Source: Pseudoalteromonas rubra (GTDB lineage Bacteria; Pseudomonadota; Gammaproteobacteria; Enterobacterales; Alteromonadaceae). Taken from it: DNA of 64,000 bases. The DNA lies in NCBI RefSeq assembly GCF_005886805.2, contig NZ_CP045429.1:2388501-2452500 (forward strand), in the 5' to 3' direction. Below are positions 10,120 through 19,083 of the stretch, piece by piece. Under the pieces are notes generated by a model. That model saw only the letters and a list, made by a program, of their open reading frames with translations, had not been told where the DNA came from and did no database searches. The translations under genes were made by a program, and so were the position numbers. Position 1 is the stretch's first letter. The number at the start of each line of letters is the position of its first letter.

Positions 10120-12783
10120 TTACTCTGGCGCCTGTTCATCAGTATCAGGCGTTTCAACAAGCTCTGCTTCCCCTTCCAGGGTGTCGTCGATTTCGATCTC
10201 TTCGATACGTTGTAAACCAACTACCTGCTCGTCGTCAACCGTTCTGATCAGGATAACACCCTGGGTGTTACGCCCTACCGTTGAGACCTCATTAACGCGA
10301 GTACGAACCAGGGTACCACGGTTCGAAATCAGCATGATCTCGTCGTTATCTTGCACCTGTACTGCACCAACAACTCGGCCATTACGATCTGTGACCTTAA
10401 TCGAAACAACCCCTTGCGTTGCACGACTCTTAGCCGGGTACTCTTCAAGCGGTGTGCGCTTACCATAACCATTTTCAGTTACAGTCAGAATAGCGCCATC
10501 GTTCTTAGGTACAATCAATGACACCACTTTGACGTCATCCGGCATCTTTATACCACGTACACCGGTTGCTGTACGACCCATAGGACGCAGCGCCAGCATT
10601 TCTTCACCCGTTTCAGGGTCAATCTTCACTTCACCGGTCTCTGAGTCGCGCAGCTTTTCATTAAAGCGTACAACTTTACCATGATCAGTGAACAACATGA
10701 TGTCATTATTGCCATCCGTGATGTCCGCACCAATCAGGTTATCACCATCATTCAGGTTAATGGCAATAATACCGCTTGCACGCTGACGGCTATATGCGGT
10801 TAATGGGGTCTTCTTGACAACACCATTGGCCGTAGCCATCAGAACAAACTTGTCGTCCTCATATTGTTTGACCGGCAATATAGTGGTGATACGCTCATCC
10901 GCTTCAAGCGGCAATAAGTTTACTATCGGCTTACCACGCGCGGCACGAGATGCCAGTGGAAGCTGGTATACTTTCAACCAGTACAAACGTCCTGATGTTG
11001 AGAAACACAAAATTGTATCGTGGGTATTTGCAACTAGCAGACGTTCAATGAAGTCTTCATCTTTCATCTTAGTTGCAGCTTTACCTTTACCACCACGACG
11101 CTGTGCTTCGTAATCAGACAGAGGCTGATACTTTACATAACCTTCGTGTGACAAGGTGACAACCACGTCTTCTTCGTTGATCAGGTCTTCCAGGCTGATG
11201 TCGTGTGCTGCTGCTGAAATCTCAGTACGGCGCTCATCACCATAGTTTTCTTTGATCTCAGCCAATTCGTCACGGATCACTTCCATCAGACGATCAGGTG
11301 AAGATAAAATCAAGAGTAATTCTGCAATGAGTTCCAGTAACTCCTGATATTCGCCAAGGATCTTTTCGTGCTCCAGGCCTGTTAGCTTGTGTAAGCGTAA
11401 ATCAAGAATAGCCTGGGCCTGTTGTTCAGACAGGTAGTACTGGCCATCACGGATCCCCAGCTCAGCATCAAGCCAGTCTGGACGCGCGACATTTTCTTCA
11501 CCAGCACGCTCAAGCATTGGGCGCACTGAACCCAACTCCCACGGACGAGATGTTAATGCAGCTTTTGCTTCTGCTGGAGTCGGTGACTTACGGATAAGCT
11601 CAATGATTGGGTCAATATTGGCTAATGCAATTGCCAGACCTTCCAGCGTGTGCGCGCGATCGCGTGCTTTGCGCAAGTCGTATACAGTACGGCGAGTTAC
11701 CACTTCACGACGGTGGACAATAAAGGCCTCAAGCATTTCTTTGAGGTTGAAACACTTCGGCTGATTGTTGTCCAGCGCAACCATGTTGATACCAAACACA
11801 GTTTGTAGCTGAGTCTGAGCATACAGGTTGTTCAGTACAACTTCGCCCACTTCACCACGCTTGATCTCAATAACAATACGCATACCGTCTTTGTCAGACT
11901 CATCACGTAGAGCACTGATCCCTTCAACCTTTTTGTCCTTCACCAGCTCCGCGATTTTTTCAATCAAGCGTGCTTTGTTGACCTGATATGGGATCTCATT
12001 GACGATGATGGTTTCTTTACCGGTTTTTTCATCAGTTTCAATTTCAGCGCGAGCGCGAATATACACTTTACCGCGACCGGTTTTGTATGCTTGCTCTATC
12101 CCTTTCTTACCATTAATGATAGCCGCAGTCGGGAAATCAGGTCCCGGAATATAATCAATTAGCTCATCGATAGTAATATCTGGATTTTGGATCACAGCCA
12201 GACAGCCATTGATCACTTCAGTCAGGTTATGAGGTGGGATGTTTGTCGCCATACCAACCGCGATACCCGAAGAACCATTCACCAGCAGGTTAGGTACTTT
12301 TGTTGGTAACACGTCAGGAATTTGCTCAGTGCCATCATAGTTTGGCACATAATCTACGGTTTCTTTGTCCAGATCAGCCAGCAGCTCATGAGACATTTTT
12401 GCCATGCGTACTTCGGTATAACGCATCGCAGCCGCAGAGTCTCCGTCGACTGAACCAAAGTTACCCTGGCCATCCACCAGCATATAACGTAATGAAAACG
12501 GCTGAGCCATACGAACAATGGTGTCGTAAACTGCGCTATCACCGTGTGGGTGGTATTTACCGATCACGTCGCCCACAACACGGGCTGATTTCTTATAAGG
12601 TTTGTTCCAGTCGTTACGCAACTCGTTCATCGCGAATAGCACGCGACGATGCACAGGCTTCAGGCCATCACGGACATCAGGTAAAGCACGTCCAACGATG
12701 ACGCTCATCGCGTAATCAAGATAGGAATTTTTCAATTCGTCTTCGATATTGACCGGGAGGATTTCATTGGCAAGATCAGTCAT
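10120..12783 (-). CDS. gyrA: DNA gyrase subunit A
   Basis: The cleavage-rejoining subunit of DNA gyrase. The 887-residue protein has the catalytic tyrosine at Y122 ([10 protein letters not shown]), the breakage-reunion domain (to about 520) and a C-terminal beta-pinwheel with a GyrA box (QRRGGKGK, about residue 560) and an acidic tail. In the quinolone-resistance region, S83 and D87 are present in [13 protein letters not shown], the susceptible form. It is transcribed divergently from ubiG, with about 180 bases between them that must hold both promoters. Confidence 0.98.
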   Translation of the reverse strand: MTDLANEILPVNIEDELKNSYLDYAMSVIVGRALPDVRDGLKPVHRRVLFAMNELRNDWNKPYKKSARVVGDVIGKYHPHGDSAVYDTIVRMAQPFSLRYMLVDGQGNFGSVDGDSAAAMRYTEVRMAKMSHELLADLDKETVDYVPNYDGTEQIPDVLPTKVPNLLVNGSSGIAVGMATNIPPHNLTEVINGCLAVIQNPDITIDELIDYIPGPDFPTAAIINGKKGIEQAYKTGRGKVYIRARAEIETDEKTGKETIIVNEIPYQVNKARLIEKIAELVKDKKVEGISALRDESDKDGMRIVIEIKRGEVGEVVLNNLYAQTQLQTVFGINMVALDNNQPKCFNLKEMLEAFIVHRREVVTRRTVYDLRKARDRAHTLEGLAIALANIDPIIELIRKSPTPAEAKAALTSRPWELGSVRPMLERAGEENVARPDWLDAELGIRDGQYYLSEQQAQAILDLRLHKLTGLEHEKILGEYQELLELIAELLLILSSPDRLMEVIRDELAEIKENYGDERRTEISAAAHDISLEDLINEEDVVVTLSHEGYVKYQPLSDYEAQRRGGKGKAATKMKDEDFIERLLVANTHDTILCFSTSGRLYWLKVYQLPLASRAARGKPIVNLLPLEADERITTILPVKQYEDDKFVLMATANGVVKKTPLTAYSRQRASGIIAINLNDGDNLIGADITDGNNDIMLFTDHGKVVRFNEKLRDSETGEVKIDPETGEEMLALRPMGRTATGVRGIKMPDDVKVVSLIVPKNDGAILTVTENGYGKRTPLEEYPAKSRATQGVVSIKVTDRNGRVVGAVQVQDNDEIMLISNRGTLVRTRVNEVSTVGRNTQGVILIRTVDDEQVVGLQRIEEIEIDDTLEGEAELVETPDTDEQAPE

Positions 12784-12965
12784 TTAATACCACTTTCCTT
12801 CAGAGTCTTTTCCTTTTGTGTCACACTATAGACATCAAAAGGTTCAATTATTATTAGTTCGACTGAGGATACTATCATAGTTTCTGGGCTAATGCAGTGG
12901 CTAAATGACTCGGAAATTTCATCCAATACCGATAGAATGCGCTCAGTTCAACGAGGAAGTTTTTT

Positions 12966-13676
12966 ATGACCGAACATCAAAATGTGGATTTAAGTGAAAT
13001 TGCAAAGTTTGAAGAGATAGCTGAACGTTGGTGGGATCGCGAAGGCGAATTTAAACCACTGCATGACATTAACCCGTTACGGCTAGACTTTATTAACGAT
13101 CGCTGTGGTGGTTTGTTTGAGAAAAAAGTGCTCGATGTTGGCTGTGGTGGCGGTATTCTGACAGAAAGCATGGCAAAAATGGGCGCTCAAGCGCATGGCA
13201 TTGACCTCGGTCAAGAGCCACTTAATGTTGCGAAACTACACGCGCTAGAAGCTGGCGTTAAAATTGATTACCGCAAAGTATCAGCAGAAGAATTTGCCGC
13301 ACACCATAGCGCACAATTCGATGTTGTCACTTGCATGGAAATGCTTGAGCATGTACCCGATCCGGCTTCTATTATTGCAGCTGTTGCAAAAGCAGCAAAA
13401 CCAGGTGCCGACGTGTTTTTCTCAACATTGAACAAGACACACAAAGCATTTTTGCTTGCAGTTGTCGCGGCTGAACGCGTGCTGAAGATGGTTCCCCCGG
13501 GCACCCACGACCATAACAAGTTTATCCGTCCCTCGACCCTGATAGGCTGGGCCGAAGCCGAAGGATTGAAAGTACGCCGCGCTGCTGGTATCAATTATAA
13601 CCCATTTGGTAAAACCTTTACGCTGACTAATGACGTCAGTGTCAATTACCTCCTCCACTTTGAGAAACTCGCATGA
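12966..13676 (+). CDS. ubiG: Ubiquinone biosynthesis O-methyltransferase
   Basis: An S-adenosylmethionine enzyme that makes both O-methylations in ubiquinone synthesis. The 236-residue protein starts near [19 protein letters not shown], which is typical of UbiG, and carries the SAM motif [13 protein letters not shown] and the downstream [20 protein letters not shown] precedes the ATG. It overlaps the following phosphatase gene by four bases and is divergent from gyrA, as in many gammaproteobacteria. Confidence 0.97.
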   Translation: MTEHQNVDLSEIAKFEEIAERWWDREGEFKPLHDINPLRLDFINDRCGGLFEKKVLDVGCGGGILTESMAKMGAQAHGIDLGQEPLNVAKLHALEAGVKIDYRKVSAEEFAAHHSAQFDVVTCMEMLEHVPDPASIIAAVAKAAKPGADVFFSTLNKTHKAFLLAVVAAERVLKMVPPGTHDHNKFIRPSTLIGWAEAEGLKVRRAAGINYNPFGKTFTLTNDVSVNYLLHFEKLA

Positions 13677-14320
13677 CACAGGCTGTAATATTTGATCTCG
13701 ACGGTACCCTGCTCGACACCAGTGATGATCTGGGCGCCGCACTCAATCACGTTTTAAAACAGCACGAAATGACCGAGGTATCACGTGCGGTATATAGCCC
13801 CGCTATTTCCAATGGTGTAAAGGCGTTGCTGGAAGTCGGGTTTGGGGAGCACCTCAGTAAATTCGACTTTGCAGCTTTAAAACAACAGCTACTGGATCAT
13901 TACGCACAACACATCGCTGTCCACTCGTGCTGCTTTGAGGGCATTGAAACTTTGCTTCAAACCTTATTAAGCAGAGAAATTAAAATTGCGATTATGACCA
14001 ATAAGCCCACATTTCTGACCATGCCCCTGCTGGCTCAGATTAGCCAGCTTAAGGGTATTGAGGTGGTGGTATGCGGCGACACACTGGAAGTCGCCAAACC
14101 ACACCCTGAGCCACTGCTACTCGCCGCAGAACAATTAGGCGTAGATCCAACCATGTGTACCTATGTTGGAGATGCTGAACGTGACATTGAAGCGGCAAAG
14201 GCGGCAGGAATGCGGTCAGCGGCAGCCTTGTGGGGATTCATTCCTTCCCTGGAAGAGGCACGCAGCTGGTCTGCAGATCTAAATCTTACTAACCCAGAAT
14301 CACTCATTTCGTATATTTAG
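13673..14320 (+). CDS. mupP: HAD phosphatase, probable MurNAc-6-phosphate phosphatase
   Basis: A 215-residue HAD-IA hydrolase of the Gph family. Motif I is [10 protein letters not shown] (nucleophile D plus the acid/base D), motif II is MTNK, and motifs III/IV are KPHPEP and [14 protein letters not shown]. It overlaps ubiG by four bases. In pseudomonads the Gph-like gene next to ubiG is mupP, which dephosphorylates N-acetylmuramate 6-phosphate in peptidoglycan recycling; the gyrA/ubiG context here matches that. Phosphoglycolate phosphatase activity remains an alternative, so the symbol rests on synteny. Confidence 0.7.
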   Translation: MTQAVIFDLDGTLLDTSDDLGAALNHVLKQHEMTEVSRAVYSPAISNGVKALLEVGFGEHLSKFDFAALKQQLLDHYAQHIAVHSCCFEGIETLLQTLLSREIKIAIMTNKPTFLTMPLLAQISQLKGIEVVVCGDTLEVAKPHPEPLLLAAEQLGVDPTMCTYVGDAERDIEAAKAAGMRSAAALWGFIPSLEEARSWSADLNLTNPESLISYI

Positions 14321-14339
14321 TGGCATTGATTAAAAAATG

Positions 14340-14355
14340 CCACTATATGTAGTGT
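14340..14355. promoter_or_regulatory. Distal NrdR-box-like site
   Basis: CCACTATATGTAGTGT matches the known NrdR box (ACACWATATATWGTGT) at 14 of 16 positions. It lies just after the upstream phosphatase gene and about 350 bases before the nrdA start, far from the other two boxes, so its role in repression is uncertain. Confidence 0.5.
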
Positions 14356-14526
14356 TGTGAACTATTTTGAGAACAAACCTGCACAGAAAAAAAACAGTCG
14401 TGCAGTTTGCAAAATTTTCTTAAAAAAAGAGAAAAATCGATTGTCGTGAGTTGATTTTTTTTTGTTTGCAGCCATGTTGGATAGCAGAAGGTTAGTGTTT
14501 GCTAACATAAAAATATTATCCCTATG

Positions 14527-14535
14527 TTATCCACA
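14527..14535 (+). promoter_or_regulatory. DnaA box upstream of nrdA
   Basis: TTATCCACA is an exact consensus DnaA box. In E. coli, DnaA binding upstream of nrdAB links dNTP supply to replication initiation, and the position here, about 30 bases upstream of the proposed -35, fits the same role. Confidence 0.6.
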
Positions 14536-14555
14536 ATCCATAGAAAGTTGCTCTA

Positions 14556-14619
14556 TTGCAAAATAGCGATAACCCCACTATCTTGTGATCCTCTTTCTAG
14601 CGGACACCATATATAGTGG
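14556..14619 (+). promoter_or_regulatory. nrdAB promoter with tandem NrdR boxes
   Basis: A possible sigma-70 promoter has -35 TTGCAA (14556-14561), a 17-base spacer and -10 TATCTT (14579-14584). Two NrdR-like boxes follow the pattern expected for NrdR pairs: a weaker one at 14573-14588 (11 of 16 positions) over the -10, and a strong one at 14604-14619 (ACACCATATATAGTGG, 14 of 16), with 15 bases between them. NrdR bound here would block transcription when dATP is plentiful. The rest of the 14321-14686 gap is AT-rich leader. Confidence 0.6.
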
Positions 14620-14686
14620 TGAAATGCTAAGCAATTATGAATATGCGATGACAATTACCGCATTCCGGGGGAATACAGGCGTAGCT

Positions 14687-16972
14687 ATGAACCAACAATT
14701 ATCTGTCAGTAAACGAAACGGCCGTAAAGAGCCGCTTGATTTAGATAAAATTCATCGAGTGATAAACTGGGCAGCTGAAGGCCTGAACAATGTGTCTGTT
14801 TCTCAGGTAGAGCTTAAATCTCACATTCAGTTTTATGATGGTATTCGCACCGAAGACATTCATGAAACCATCATTAAAGCCGCCGCTGATCTCATTTCCA
14901 AAGATACGCCAGACTATCAATATCTGGCAGCGCGCCTGGCAGTATTCCATTTGCGTAAAAAGGCTTATGGTCAGTTTGAGCCACCGCATTTGTACGATCA
15001 TGTGACTAAACTGGTTGAAGATAAGCGCTATGATGCGGGTTTGTTGACTGATTACACTCGAGAAGAATACGAGCAGTTAAACGACTTTCTGGAGCATGAT
15101 CGTGATATGTCGTTTAGTTACGCCGCCGTTAAACAGCTAGAAGGTAAGTACTTGGTGCAAAACCGAGTGACTGGGGAAATCTATGAGAGCGCTCAGTTCC
15201 TGTATATTCTGGTTGCAGCAAGCTTGTTCTCAGATTACCCAAAAGAGACACGTCTTGATTACATAAAGCGATTCTACGACGCGGTTTCACAGTTTAAGAT
15301 TTCACTGCCTACACCAATTATGTCTGGTGTACGTACTCCGACTCGTCAATTCAGCTCGTGTGTATTAATTGAGACAGCAGACAGCCTTGATTCTATTAAC
15401 GCTACGTCGTCAGCGATTGTTAAGTACGTTAGCCAACGCGCCGGGATTGGTGTTAATGCCGGTAGGATCCGTGCTCTGGGTAGCCCTATCCGTAATGGCG
15501 AAGCATTCCACACAGGCTGTATCCCATTCTACAAGCACTTCCAGACAGCGGTAAAAAGCTGCTCTCAGGGAGGCGTTCGTGGTGGTGCTGCGACACTATT
15601 TTACCCTTTATGGCACCTGGAAGTGGAGAACCTGCTGGTTCTGAAAAACAACCGGGGTGTTGAGGAAAACCGTGTAAGACACCTAGACTACGGTGTTCAG
15701 TTCAATAAAACGATGTACGCTCGCTTGATCAAAGACGATTACATCACTTTGTTCAGCCCGTCAGATGTGCCTGGTTTGTACGACGCGTTCTTCGAAGATC
15801 AAGAAAAGTTCGAACGTCTGTATGTACAGTATGAGCAGGACGAGTCAATCCGTAAGAAGCGCATTAAAGCACTAGAGCTATTCTCTATGTTTGCTCAGGA
15901 ACGCGCGAGTACTGGTCGTATTTATCTGCAAAACGTTGACCACTGTAATACCCACAGCCCGTTTGACGCAAAAGTTGCACCTATTCGTCAGTCTAACCTG
16001 TGTCTGGAAATTGCACTGCCAACTAAGCCACTGAGCCACGTCAATGACGAAGAAGGCGAGATTGCATTGTGTACTCTGTCTGCGTTTAACCTTGGCGCTA
16101 TCAGCAGCCTGGATGAACTTGAAGAGCTTGCTGAGCTGGCTGTTCGTGCGCTGGACAACTTGCTGGACTTCCAGGATTACCCTGTCCCAGCGGCGAAAAA
16201 TGCCACTATGGGTCGTCGTACTTTGGGTATCGGTGTTATCAACTTTGCTTACTATCTGGCAAAAAATGGCGTTAAATACTCAGATGGCAGCGCCAATGGT
16301 CTGACGCACAGAACATTCGAAGCCATTCAGTATTACCTGATGAAAGCTTCTAACAAGCTTGCTCAGGAACGTGGTGCTTGTCCTAAATTTAATGAGACAA
16401 CCTACGCAAAAGGCATCATGCCTATCGATACCTACAAAAAAGATGTAGACGGTATCTGTAACGAGCCCCTGCACCTTGACTGGGATGGATTACGTCAGGA
16501 CGTTATGCAATATGGTATGCGTAACTCGACTTTATCTGCATTGATGCCATCTGAGACCTCTTCGCAGATCTCTAATGCAACAAATGGTATTGAGCCACCG
16601 CGCGGTCACATTAGCGTTAAGGCCAGTAAAGATGGTATCCTTAAGCAAGTAGTGCCTGAGTACGAGCGACTGAAGGACAACTACGAGCTATTATGGGATA
16701 TCCCTTCAAACGATGGCTATTTAGGCCTGGTGGGTATTATGCAAAAGTTTGTTGACCAAACTATTTCAGCCAATACCAACTATGACCCAACTAAGTTTGA
16801 AGGTGGCAAAGTGCCTATGAAGCTGTTGCTCAAAGATTTACTTACCGCATACAAGCTTGGCGTGAAAACCTTGTATTACCACAACACCCGTGACGGTGCA
16901 TCGGATGCTCAGGACGAAATGAAGCCTGAGGCTGAAGACGATGATTGTGCAGGCGGCGCTTGTAAAATCTAA
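14687..16972 (+). CDS. nrdA: Ribonucleoside-diphosphate reductase, alpha subunit
   Basis: The large subunit of class Ia ribonucleotide reductase, which reduces NDPs to dNDPs. The start at 14687 (MNQQLSVSKRNG...) gives 761 residues, identical to the E. coli length, and reproduces its N-terminus; in-frame upstream codons from 14585 would extend through the NrdR box and are rejected. The N-terminal ATP cone (about 5-95) binds allosteric dATP. The thiyl-radical motif NLCLEI and the C-terminal shuttle cysteines in DDDCAGGACKI are present. It forms an operon with nrdB and a ferredoxin gene. Confidence 0.97.
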   Translation: MNQQLSVSKRNGRKEPLDLDKIHRVINWAAEGLNNVSVSQVELKSHIQFYDGIRTEDIHETIIKAAADLISKDTPDYQYLAARLAVFHLRKKAYGQFEPPHLYDHVTKLVEDKRYDAGLLTDYTREEYEQLNDFLEHDRDMSFSYAAVKQLEGKYLVQNRVTGEIYESAQFLYILVAASLFSDYPKETRLDYIKRFYDAVSQFKISLPTPIMSGVRTPTRQFSSCVLIETADSLDSINATSSAIVKYVSQRAGIGVNAGRIRALGSPIRNGEAFHTGCIPFYKHFQTAVKSCSQGGVRGGAATLFYPLWHLEVENLLVLKNNRGVEENRVRHLDYGVQFNKTMYARLIKDDYITLFSPSDVPGLYDAFFEDQEKFERLYVQYEQDESIRKKRIKALELFSMFAQERASTGRIYLQNVDHCNTHSPFDAKVAPIRQSNLCLEIALPTKPLSHVNDEEGEIALCTLSAFNLGAISSLDELEELAELAVRALDNLLDFQDYPVPAAKNATMGRRTLGIGVINFAYYLAKNGVKYSDGSANGLTHRTFEAIQYYLMKASNKLAQERGACPKFNETTYAKGIMPIDTYKKDVDGICNEPLHLDWDGLRQDVMQYGMRNSTLSALMPSETSSQISNATNGIEPPRGHISVKASKDGILKQVVPEYERLKDNYELLWDIPSNDGYLGLVGIMQKFVDQTISANTNYDPTKFEGGKVPMKLLLKDLLTAYKLGVKTLYYHNTRDGASDAQDEMKPEAEDDDCAGGACKI

Positions 16973-16980
16973 TCATAGTT

Positions 16981-17006
16981 AGCGGGTAATTTACCCGCTC
17001 TTTTTT
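16981..17006 (+). terminator. Intra-operon terminator/attenuator between nrdA and nrdB
   Basis: A 9-bp stem AGCGGGTAA / TTACCCGCT is followed by TCTTTTTT, a convincing intrinsic terminator immediately after the nrdA stop. Since nrdB follows 18 bases later without an evident promoter, it probably terminates only part of the transcripts or protects the nrdA 3' end. Confidence 0.75.
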
Positions 17007-17023
17007 GGTGTCGAGAATTATCT

Positions 17024-18154
17024 ATGTCGTATTCTACGTTTAACAGAACCCACAACAATCAATTGCAGGAGCCGATGTTTTTCGGCCAATCTGTTAATGT
17101 CTCCCGTTATGATCAGCAAAAGTACCCTATTTTCGAAAAGCTGATCGAAAAACAACTGTCTTTTTTCTGGCGTCCTGAAGAAGTAGACGTCAGTAAAGAC
17201 AGATTGGATTTCCAGGCATTACCAGAGCACGAGAAACACATTTTTCTAAGCAACCTAAAATATCAAACACTGTTAGACAGTGTGCAGGGGCGTTCTCCCA
17301 ATGTTGCTTTGCTCCCTATCGTCTCAATCCCAGAGTTGGAAACCTGGATCGAGACCTGGGCTTTCAGTGAAACGATCCACAGCCGCTCTTACACGCATAT
17401 TATTCGCAATGTCACTAAGTCACCTGAACTGATCTTCGACGATATCGTCGAAAACGATAAGATCAGTGAACGTGCAGAAGCGGTTACTAAACATTATGAC
17501 GCATTGATCGAAAAGGTCTCTTTGTACAATCTGTACGGCGAAGGTAAGCACGAAATCAATGGCGAAACAGTGCATATTAACCTGTTTGAGCTGAAGAAAA
17601 TGCTTTATCTCTGCATTATGTCGGTGAACATCCTGGAAGCGATCCGCTTTTATGTGAGCTTCGCCTGTTCATTTGCATTCGCAGAACGTGAGCTCATGGA
17701 AGGTAATGCCAAGATCATCAAGCTGATCGCCCGTGACGAAGCACTACACTTGTCTGGTACTCAGCACATCCTTAACATTATGCAAGATGGCAAAGATGAT
17801 CCAGAAATGGCGATAGTCGCTGCACAGTGTCAGGAACAAGCGATCCAGATGTTTGTAGAAGCCGCTGAGCAGGAAAAAGAATGGGCAGAATACCTGTTTA
17901 AAGATGGCTCTATGATTGGCCTGAACAAAGACATTCTTTGTCAGTATGTTGAATACATTACCAATGTACGCATGACTGCTGTCGGTTTACCTGCACAGTT
18001 TGAAAGTAACAGTAATCCTATCCCCTGGATCAACGCCTGGTTAGTGTCTGACAATGTTCAGGTTGCACCACAAGAGGCTGAGATCAGCTCATACCTGGTA
18101 GGTCAGATTGATGCGGAAGTCGATGCGTCTGACTTTGGTGACTTTGACCTGTAA
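17024..18154 (+). CDS. nrdB: Ribonucleoside-diphosphate reductase, beta subunit
   Basis: The radical-generating diiron subunit of class Ia ribonucleotide reductase. The 376-residue protein begins [20 protein letters not shown], as in gammaproteobacterial NrdB, and has the helix-bundle iron ligands in [15 protein letters not shown] (E and H) and [14 protein letters not shown]. The C-terminal acidic-aromatic tail (ASDFGDFDL) is the peptide that docks into NrdA. Its stop codon overlaps the ferredoxin ATG by one base. Confidence 0.97.
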   Translation: MSYSTFNRTHNNQLQEPMFFGQSVNVSRYDQQKYPIFEKLIEKQLSFFWRPEEVDVSKDRLDFQALPEHEKHIFLSNLKYQTLLDSVQGRSPNVALLPIVSIPELETWIETWAFSETIHSRSYTHIIRNVTKSPELIFDDIVENDKISERAEAVTKHYDALIEKVSLYNLYGEGKHEINGETVHINLFELKKMLYLCIMSVNILEAIRFYVSFACSFAFAERELMEGNAKIIKLIARDEALHLSGTQHILNIMQDGKDDPEMAIVAAQCQEQAIQMFVEAAEQEKEWAEYLFKDGSMIGLNKDILCQYVEYITNVRMTAVGLPAQFESNSNPIPWINAWLVSDNVQVAPQEAEISSYLVGQIDAEVDASDFGDFDL

Positions 18155-18426
18155 TGACAGACAGGCCAGTCAAAAAAATCTTTCTTGACCCTGAAAAAGA
18201 GCCGCTCCTTCACGCGGCTCACTCCCCTTCACTCCTTGCAACGCTTGAAGCCAATCAGGTTGAAGTTGCCTATCAGTGCAGAGAAGGGTTTTGTGGAGCG
18301 TGCCGCGCTAAGCTCTGCCGGGGAAAGATAGCCTACAATCAGGAACCTTTGGCATTCGTGCGTGACGGAGAAATTTTGCTCTGTTGCAGCCAGCCAGTTA
18401 CCGATGTGATCATTAAGCTAGTGTAG
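18154..18426 (+). CDS. yfaE: 2Fe-2S ferredoxin, diferric-tyrosyl radical maintenance
   Basis: A 90-residue plant-type ferredoxin with the cluster motif CREGFCGACRAKLC and the fourth cysteine in LLCCSQP. YfaE keeps the NrdB diiron-tyrosyl cofactor active by supplying electrons. The one-base overlap with nrdB makes this assignment secure. Its 3' end overlaps the convergent yaeQ gene by nine bases. Confidence 0.93.
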   Translation: MTDRPVKKIFLDPEKEPLLHAAHSPSLLATLEANQVEVAYQCREGFCGACRAKLCRGKIAYNQEPLAFVRDGEILLCCSQPVTDVIIKLV

Positions 18427-18942
18427 TTTAATGATCTCACTTTGATAGTAATCCACTTTGTCACTCACGCTGATCACCCCATTATCTATAATCACGTCCC
18501 AATGCAGACTACGCGATAAAACACTGGCCAATTGACTCACAAAATCTGCGGATAGTGAAAAAATACGGATATCCCGTACCGCTATCAGATGAGGTGCCAG
18601 TTCTGCATACCAAGCGTCAGCGTCAGACACCAGAAAAACCACCTTATTCGCTTGTTTACGATACTTGTGCAGTTCAATCAGGCTGTGTTCTCCAGCATAA
18701 AGTGCAACGTCTACTTGCCCCTGCGCATTCTCTAGCCACACGTCTGGCTGATGCTTCTCTCTCACTCCCAGCCAGTGCACATTGTCTAAGTAAGACAGAC
18801 CGCAAAACCCTATCAGCTTTAATACAAAATGCTCCAGTGTCTCGGCTTTTTGCAGCGCTGCGGTGAACACTTCCTGATGATGTGAGCGATGAAACAAGTC
18901 TGCAATATTCATTCGCACCTTAAAAACAAAGAGATCAGTCAT
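18418..18942 (-). CDS. YaeQ family protein
   Basis: A 174-residue protein resembling E. coli YaeQ, a PD-(D/E)XK-nuclease-like fold of uncertain role (historically described as an RfaH suppressor). Matching stretches are the N-terminal FKVRMNIADL, the central PDVWLENAQGQVDVAL (with the D/E residues of the nuclease-like core) and the C-terminal DNGVISVSD. The start at 18942 (MTDLFVFKV) fits family N-termini; the eight upstream in-frame residues are probably not translated. It converges on and slightly overlaps yfaE. Confidence 0.72.
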   Translation of the reverse strand: MTDLFVFKVRMNIADLFHRSHHQEVFTAALQKAETLEHFVLKLIGFCGLSYLDNVHWLGVREKHQPDVWLENAQGQVDVALYAGEHSLIELHKYRKQANKVVFLVSDADAWYAELAPHLIAVRDIRIFSLSADFVSQLASVLSRSLHWDVIIDNGVISVSDKVDYYQSEIIKLH

Positions 18943-19029
18943 GATATTTGTACCTGAACCTATCAAACTAACTATATTAAGCCGTCAAAATAATGCAAAC
19001 TTAAAGAGATAGTATAACATCATTGATAC

Positions 19030-19057
19030 TGCAATAATGCGGTGTTATATTATTGCA
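19030..19057 (+). promoter_or_regulatory. Inverted repeat upstream of the TonB receptor, possible Zur region
   Basis: A perfect 9-bp inverted repeat, TGCAATAAT / ATTATTGCA, flanks a 10-base centre, and the right half overlaps TGTTATATTAT, which resembles one half of the Zur box (TGTTATA-N-TATAACA). Another TATAACAT half lies about 30 bases upstream. The site is just ahead of the predicted zinc receptor, but the match is partial. Confidence 0.35.
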
Positions 19058-19083
19058 AGTATAAACAATTCAGAATGAGTACT

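Noticed and set aside
12525..12545. Possible quinolone-resistance change in gyrA
   Set aside because: Ser83 and Asp87 are both present, the susceptible form.
14585..14686. N-terminal extension of nrdA
   Set aside because: It would cover the strong NrdR box, and the inner ATG at 14687 gives the exact family N-terminus and length.
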